Positions 6,276 through 8,108 of a DNA stretch of 8,108 bases are shown here, piece after piece. Positions within the stretch are counted from its first letter, which is position 1. Each line of letters begins with the position of its first letter. Source of the stretch: Cryomorphaceae bacterium (lineage in GTDB: Bacteria > Bacteroidota > Bacteroidia > Flavobacteriales_D > Crocinitomicaceae); the NCBI GenBank assembly GCA_027485365.1, contig JAIXRD010000251.1, positions 1-8,108 on the forward strand, given 5' to 3'. The notes beneath the pieces are model-generated. The model saw only the letters and a list, made by a program, of their open reading frames with translations, did no database searches and was not told the origin of the DNA. The position numbers and the translations under genes were made by a program.

Positions 6276-6605
6276 TCATCTACAACCTACGGAGCAACCT
6301 ACGGAGCAGCCGTTGGAACATCCTGTAGAGCAGCCCGTACTTCTTGGCGTGTATTGAGCTACCTGTAAATCAGCGCCCTGTAACTTCTCGACTGATGCAG
6401 AAGTAGGAGTGCCAGACTTGCTGGCCTCACCAATCAAAGATTTCACATCAGGCGAAGCCATGCCTTTGATTTCTGATTGATTTTGAACAAAACTTGGAGC
6501 TTTAACAGCAGAATCAGCTGAGTAAGTTGAATTAACAGCCATAGCCGCTGTGCTAATCGCAACCGCCGAACAAACACCTATCAGAACACTAACAAGCTTT
6601 TTCAT
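6276..6605 (-). CDS. Secreted Cys-repeat small protein, first gene of the membrane-protein cassette
   Basis: This 109-residue protein has a textbook Sec signal peptide (MKKLVSVLIG, hydrophobic to about 20, likely cleavage after AMA at 23). A polar, disorder-prone middle follows, rich in Ser, Ala, Lys and Gly. The tail has cysteines at 92, 96, 100, 104 and 108, exactly four residues apart in TGCS, TGCS, NGCS, VGCS and VGCR tetrads. The only other cysteine, Cys12, lies in the signal peptide, so the mature protein has an odd number. Such a tail suggests metal binding, disulfide cross-linking or a modified-peptide (RiPP) core; bufferins are a known case of Sec-exported modified Cys peptides, but their signature and modifying enzymes are not seen here. 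The ATG at 6605 has a good ribosome binding site (AGAAAGG, 7 bases away) and a plausible promoter. It lies 9 bp upstream of the 896-residue gene, so the peptide is likely the partner or substrate of the membrane proteins. That link is inference. Confidence 0.85.
   Translation of the reverse strand: MKKLVSVLIGVCSAVAISTAAMAVNSTYSADSAVKAPSFVQNQSEIKGMASPDVKSLIGEASKSGTPTSASVEKLQGADLQVAQYTPRSTGCSTGCSNGCSVGCSVGCR
6283..6308. repeat. Perfect 12-bp tandem duplication encoding two VGCS tetrads
   Basis: The 12-mer ACCTACGGAGCA occurs at 6285-6296 and again at 6297-6308, with the period extending two bases further left. On the minus strand each copy encodes C-S-V-G in phase, so each duplication adds one whole xGCS tetrad. 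The three older tetrads use other codons (TGT and TGC for Cys, AGT/TCT/TCC for Ser), which points to a recent slippage or duplication event that lengthened the cysteine tail. Confidence 0.8.
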
Positions 6606-6665
6606 ATGCGTACCTTTCTTTGTAAGATGTCTACATTAGTCTAAAGTATTTATGATTATTTGCAA
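6606..6665 (-). promoter_or_regulatory. Probable sigma-70 promoter and ribosome binding site of the Cys-peptide operon
   Basis: On the minus strand TTGCAA (6665-6660; four of six matches to TTGACA) is separated by 16 bp from TAGACT (6643-6638; four of six matches to TATAAT). Transcription would start near 6631. AGAAAGG at 6619-6613 follows, seven bases before the ATG at 6605. The intergenic region upstream shows no terminator hairpin, so read-through from the upstream genes is also possible. No clear operator is seen. Confidence 0.4.
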
Positions 6666-6674
6666 TACATTTTC

Positions 6675-6893
6675 CTAATATATTGTTTTTCCACGCTGTT
6701 TGTGGTTCAAGCTAGCATTCACACTCAAATGGCCTACTGTCAGGCCGCCACTTACAAAATTTATCTTATATCTATAGCAATAGCCAATAAAACGCTCAAT
6801 TATGTGAAGGCGTTTAATAAAATAGCAGTAACCGCATAGATTACTGGCCAAAAAGACAATAATTCCAATAGCCCAATAGAAATAGGTGAACAT
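6675..6893 (-). CDS. Possible small membrane protein, 72 residues, unknown
   Basis: The first third is one hydrophobic helix (about residues 5-27, IGIIVFLASNLCGYCYFI). It is followed by a basic, Tyr-rich segment (RLHIIERFIGYCYRYKINF) and a polar tail with no recognisable motif. Three cysteines lie in the first 40 residues. It begins 18 bp after the stop of the 174-residue gene on the same strand, which favours a real downstream gene, but there is no good ribosome binding site and the tail looks like uncommitted sequence. It could be a decayed or spurious ORF. No function is proposed. Confidence 0.4.
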   Translation of the reverse strand: MFTYFYWAIGIIVFLASNLCGYCYFIKRLHIIERFIGYCYRYKINFVSGGLTVGHLSVNASLNHKQRGKTIY

Positions 6894-6911
6894 TATTACT
6901 TTACTTATGAT

Positions 6912-7436
6912 TCATCGTATTTTGCTAGCTCGCTCAAGTATTTTATTTGCGTAAGGAGTTATCTGTTCATTTGAGGAATTCAGCCGTCTTTTGAGATTAT
7001 TCATTTCGGGACCAATCTCTGGCATTGATTTTTCTAGTTCGCCGAAGAATCTCACTGTTGCATTTGCATATAACCAACCGACTAATATTTCAGTATCAGT
7101 TTCATCCTGATTATTTTTATTGGCAAGTTTATTCCCAAATCGGAATTTACGTAAATCAATTGAAATATTTTTTTCTAAAATAGCGCTATATATGCTTGCT
7201 GTTCTGTAGGCATTTGCAATCCTTAGAATGTCTTGATTGATCGAATTCCATTGGTTATCTTTAAGCTGACGAGAACTTTCTTTATAAGCTTCAACTGTTT
7301 TAGTAAGACTATAAATTTCATCAGCAACCTTCATAAGTTGATCACTACTCATTGATTGCGAAAAGCTTGGTGATGAAAAAAATGCTAACAATGTGAGTAG
7401 CAAGGGTATAGTAAATTTGTGTATGTAGTTTTTCAT
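6912..7436 (-). CDS. Exported helical protein of unknown function, 174 residues
   Basis: A clear signal peptide (MKNYIHKF, then a Leu/Phe-rich core, likely cleavage after SFS near residue 26) leads into a mature domain of about 148 residues that looks almost entirely helical and amphipathic. Visible stretches include DQLMKVADEIYSLTKTVEAY, ILRIANAYRTASIYSAILE, ILVGWLYANATVRFFGELEK and a final NKILERASKIR. The mature part has no cysteine, no metal-ligand cluster and no transmembrane helix, so it is probably a soluble periplasmic protein, possibly an adaptor. I do not recognise the family. The ATG at 7436 was chosen because it gives the full signal peptide, though no strong ribosome binding site precedes it. 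A 14-bp palindrome lies just upstream. The 72-residue ORF follows 18 bp downstream. Confidence 0.8.
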   Translation of the reverse strand: MKNYIHKFTIPLLLTLLAFFSSPSFSQSMSSDQLMKVADEIYSLTKTVEAYKESSRQLKDNQWNSINQDILRIANAYRTASIYSAILEKNISIDLRKFRFGNKLANKNNQDETDTEILVGWLYANATVRFFGELEKSMPEIGPEMNNLKRRLNSSNEQITPYANKILERASKIR

Positions 7437-7454
7437 TTTTTATCTAGTTTATTA

Positions 7455-7487
7455 AGCTTGTACAAGCTGCAGAAGGTTAATTGACAA
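7455..7487 (-). promoter_or_regulatory. Putative promoter with perfect 14-bp palindrome (candidate operator) upstream of the 174-residue gene
   Basis: AGCTTGTACAAGCT at 7455-7468 is a perfect 14-bp palindrome, ending 19 bp before the ATG at 7436. On the minus strand TTGTCA (7487-7482; five of six matches to the -35 consensus) lies 17-19 bp from weak -10 candidates inside the palindrome (TGTACA or TACAAG). A dimeric repressor bound there would cover the -10. The same bases read TTGACA on the plus strand (7481-7486), so a divergent promoter cannot be excluded. In RNA the palindrome could also form a 5-bp stem with GTAC loop, but no T-run follows. Confidence 0.35.
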
Positions 7488-7580
7488 CAGCCAATCTTAA
7501 ATATTTTTACTGGTCGAAGAACTACTAATGTATGCTCATACATCAATAAAGCTTCACAACCAGAAATACATTTGGTGTGA

Positions 7581-7808
7581 TTATTTTCGGTTGAACGATC
7601 TAAAATCCTCGATTAATAAATTAGGTAGCACTGCATTTGATGGGAAACGACAAACAAACGCATATTTAGATCCCAATACTTTATTAACAATTTTTGCTTG
7701 TATCTTCGCTTTTATTATGGCTCTGCGAGCACTGAGGCGCACTATAAGTGGATAGTTTTTTAAGTCTTCAGGCCCGTCTTCAAATAAATATGCAGTATCT
7801 TTTTCCAT
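7581..7808 (-). CDS. Hypothetical protein, 75 residues, basic and soluble
   Basis: The product starts acidic (MEKDTAYLFEDGPEDLKNYP), then has a strongly basic helical stretch (IVRLSARRAIIKAKIQAKIVNKVLG) and a C-terminal part containing CRFPSNAVLPNLL. The Arg/Lys-rich helix could bind nucleic acid or membrane, but I do not recognise a family. It is co-oriented with all neighbouring genes and lies 40 bp downstream of the repeat-protein gene, which is why I prefer it over a 75-codon ORF on the opposite strand (7528-7755) covering most of the same DNA. There is no clear ribosome binding site before the ATG, so even this call is moderate. Confidence 0.5.
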   Translation of the reverse strand: MEKDTAYLFEDGPEDLKNYPLIVRLSARRAIIKAKIQAKIVNKVLGSKYAFVCRFPSNAVLPNLLIEDFRSFNRK

Positions 7809-7848
7809 AAATTTTTGCTAGCTATTATTGGATTTCAAGTTGAGTAGC

Positions 7849-8108
7849 TTAACGACCATAGGGCCTTATCTGTTGAATTGGGGCGGGCCCTATGGTAGTT
7901 GTTGATCCCTGCGGCATACCGTACTGATTGCTGAAGTAGGTTGTATTTCCTGACTGGGTAGCCGTTCCTTGCGGCATACCGTACTGATTTGAATAGTAGG
8001 TTGTATTTCCTGACTGGGTAGCCGTTCCTTGCGGCATACCGTACTGATTGCTGAAGTAGGTTGTATTTCCTGACTGGGTAGCCGTTCCTTGCGGCATACC
8101 GTACTGAT
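7849..8108 (-). CDS. C-terminal part of a tandem-repeat protein (20-residue repeats), 5' end outside the window
   Basis: The frame stays open to the window edge: codons for Gly, Tyr and Gln of a further repeat are visible before position 8108, so the methionine at 8097 lies inside a repeat and is not the true start. At least 85 residues are present. They consist of perfect 20-residue repeats of the type YGMPQGTATQSGNTTYFSNQ, then a diverged end (MPQGSTTTIGPAPIQQIRPYGR) before the TAA at 7851-7849. The repeats are rich in Gly, Thr, Gln, Asn and Tyr, with no cysteine and few charges, as in extracellular or surface repeat proteins. The NTTY(F/Y)S motif resembles repeats I recall in small secreted proteobacterial proteins, but no family is claimed. 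Any signal peptide lies outside the window. Confidence 0.75.
   Translation of the reverse strand, partial: QYGMPQGTATQSGNTTYFSNQYGMPQGTATQSGNTTYYSNQYGMPQGTATQSGNTTYFSNQYGMPQGSTTTIGPAPIQQIRPYGR
7909..8108. repeat. 60-bp in-frame tandem repeat array, at least 3.3 units
   Basis: Units at 7921-7980, 7981-8040 and 8041-8100 are aligned with an exact 60-bp period, and a fourth begins at 8101. The first and third are identical. The middle one differs only in five neighbouring positions (7990-7994), which change TTC-AGC into TAT-TCA on the coding strand. Similarity fades at the 3' side of the gene, where the last 12-14 bases before 7921 still match. Array length outside the window is unknown and likely to vary between strains. 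Confidence 0.9.

Noticed and set aside
6276..6338. Classical metallothionein or bufferin assignment for the Cys tail
   Set aside because: The spacing is a strict CxxxC series without the CxC clusters of metallothioneins or, as far as I can see, the bufferin signature, and no MNIO partner is in the window.
7528..7755. 75-codon plus-strand ORF with hydrophobic C-terminal segment
   Set aside because: It opposes all neighbouring genes and overlaps a better-placed minus-strand ORF; kept only as an open question in the findings.
7909..8108. CRISPR array
   Set aside because: The 60-bp units are contiguous, in frame and without unique spacers; they encode protein repeats.

Overview
The window looks like an AT-rich accessory region of a small-genome, free-living betaproteobacterium. 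Polynucleobacter or a close Burkholderiaceae relative is my best guess, but this rests on general familiarity: AT-rich coding, TTG/ATG starts, an IS3-type element and a pntB-like gene tail. There is no rRNA, tRNA or housekeeping gene to settle it. Almost every intact gene is of unknown function and either secreted or membrane-bound.

Left edge (1-678): the end of an IS3-family insertion sequence with the first codons of its OrfA, then a 17-codon tail that looks like the 3' end of pntB (proton-translocating transhydrogenase beta subunit). A roughly 470-bp stretch with no convincing intact gene follows. It holds a short coding-like remnant and a pair of TTGGACA repeats, and reads as a scarred recombination junction. 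Next on the plus strand (679-1618) are two overlapping genes: a 133-residue protein I do not recognise and an exported TlpA/ResA-like thioredoxin with a WCPPC active site.

Centre (1620-6605, minus strand): a tight three-gene unit and the most interesting part. Its first gene encodes a 109-residue secreted precursor ending in five evenly spaced cysteines (five xGCS/xGCR tetrads). After 9 bp comes an 896-residue multi-spanning membrane protein, and after 1 bp a 650-residue one. The two large proteins share an architecture: an N-terminal bundle of helices, a predicted periplasmic GATase/DUF4350-like domain with a (D/E)HTN motif and a later GDxS-N motif, more helices, then a second periplasmic domain. 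No enzyme I know explains the set. The plus-strand thioredoxin gene ends 1 bp from the last of these genes, so a periplasmic thiol/disulfide link is conceivable but unproven.

Right edge (6606-8108, minus strand): small exported or membrane proteins of unknown function (72, 174 and 75 residues), a perfect 14-bp palindrome in the promoter region of the 174-residue gene, and the C-terminal part of a protein built from 20-residue (60-bp) tandem repeats running off the window.

The candidate undescribed system is the cassette of Cys-repeat peptide plus two paralogous GATase-like membrane proteins. Whether the peptide is modified, binds metal or is disulfide-bonded cannot be decided from sequence alone.
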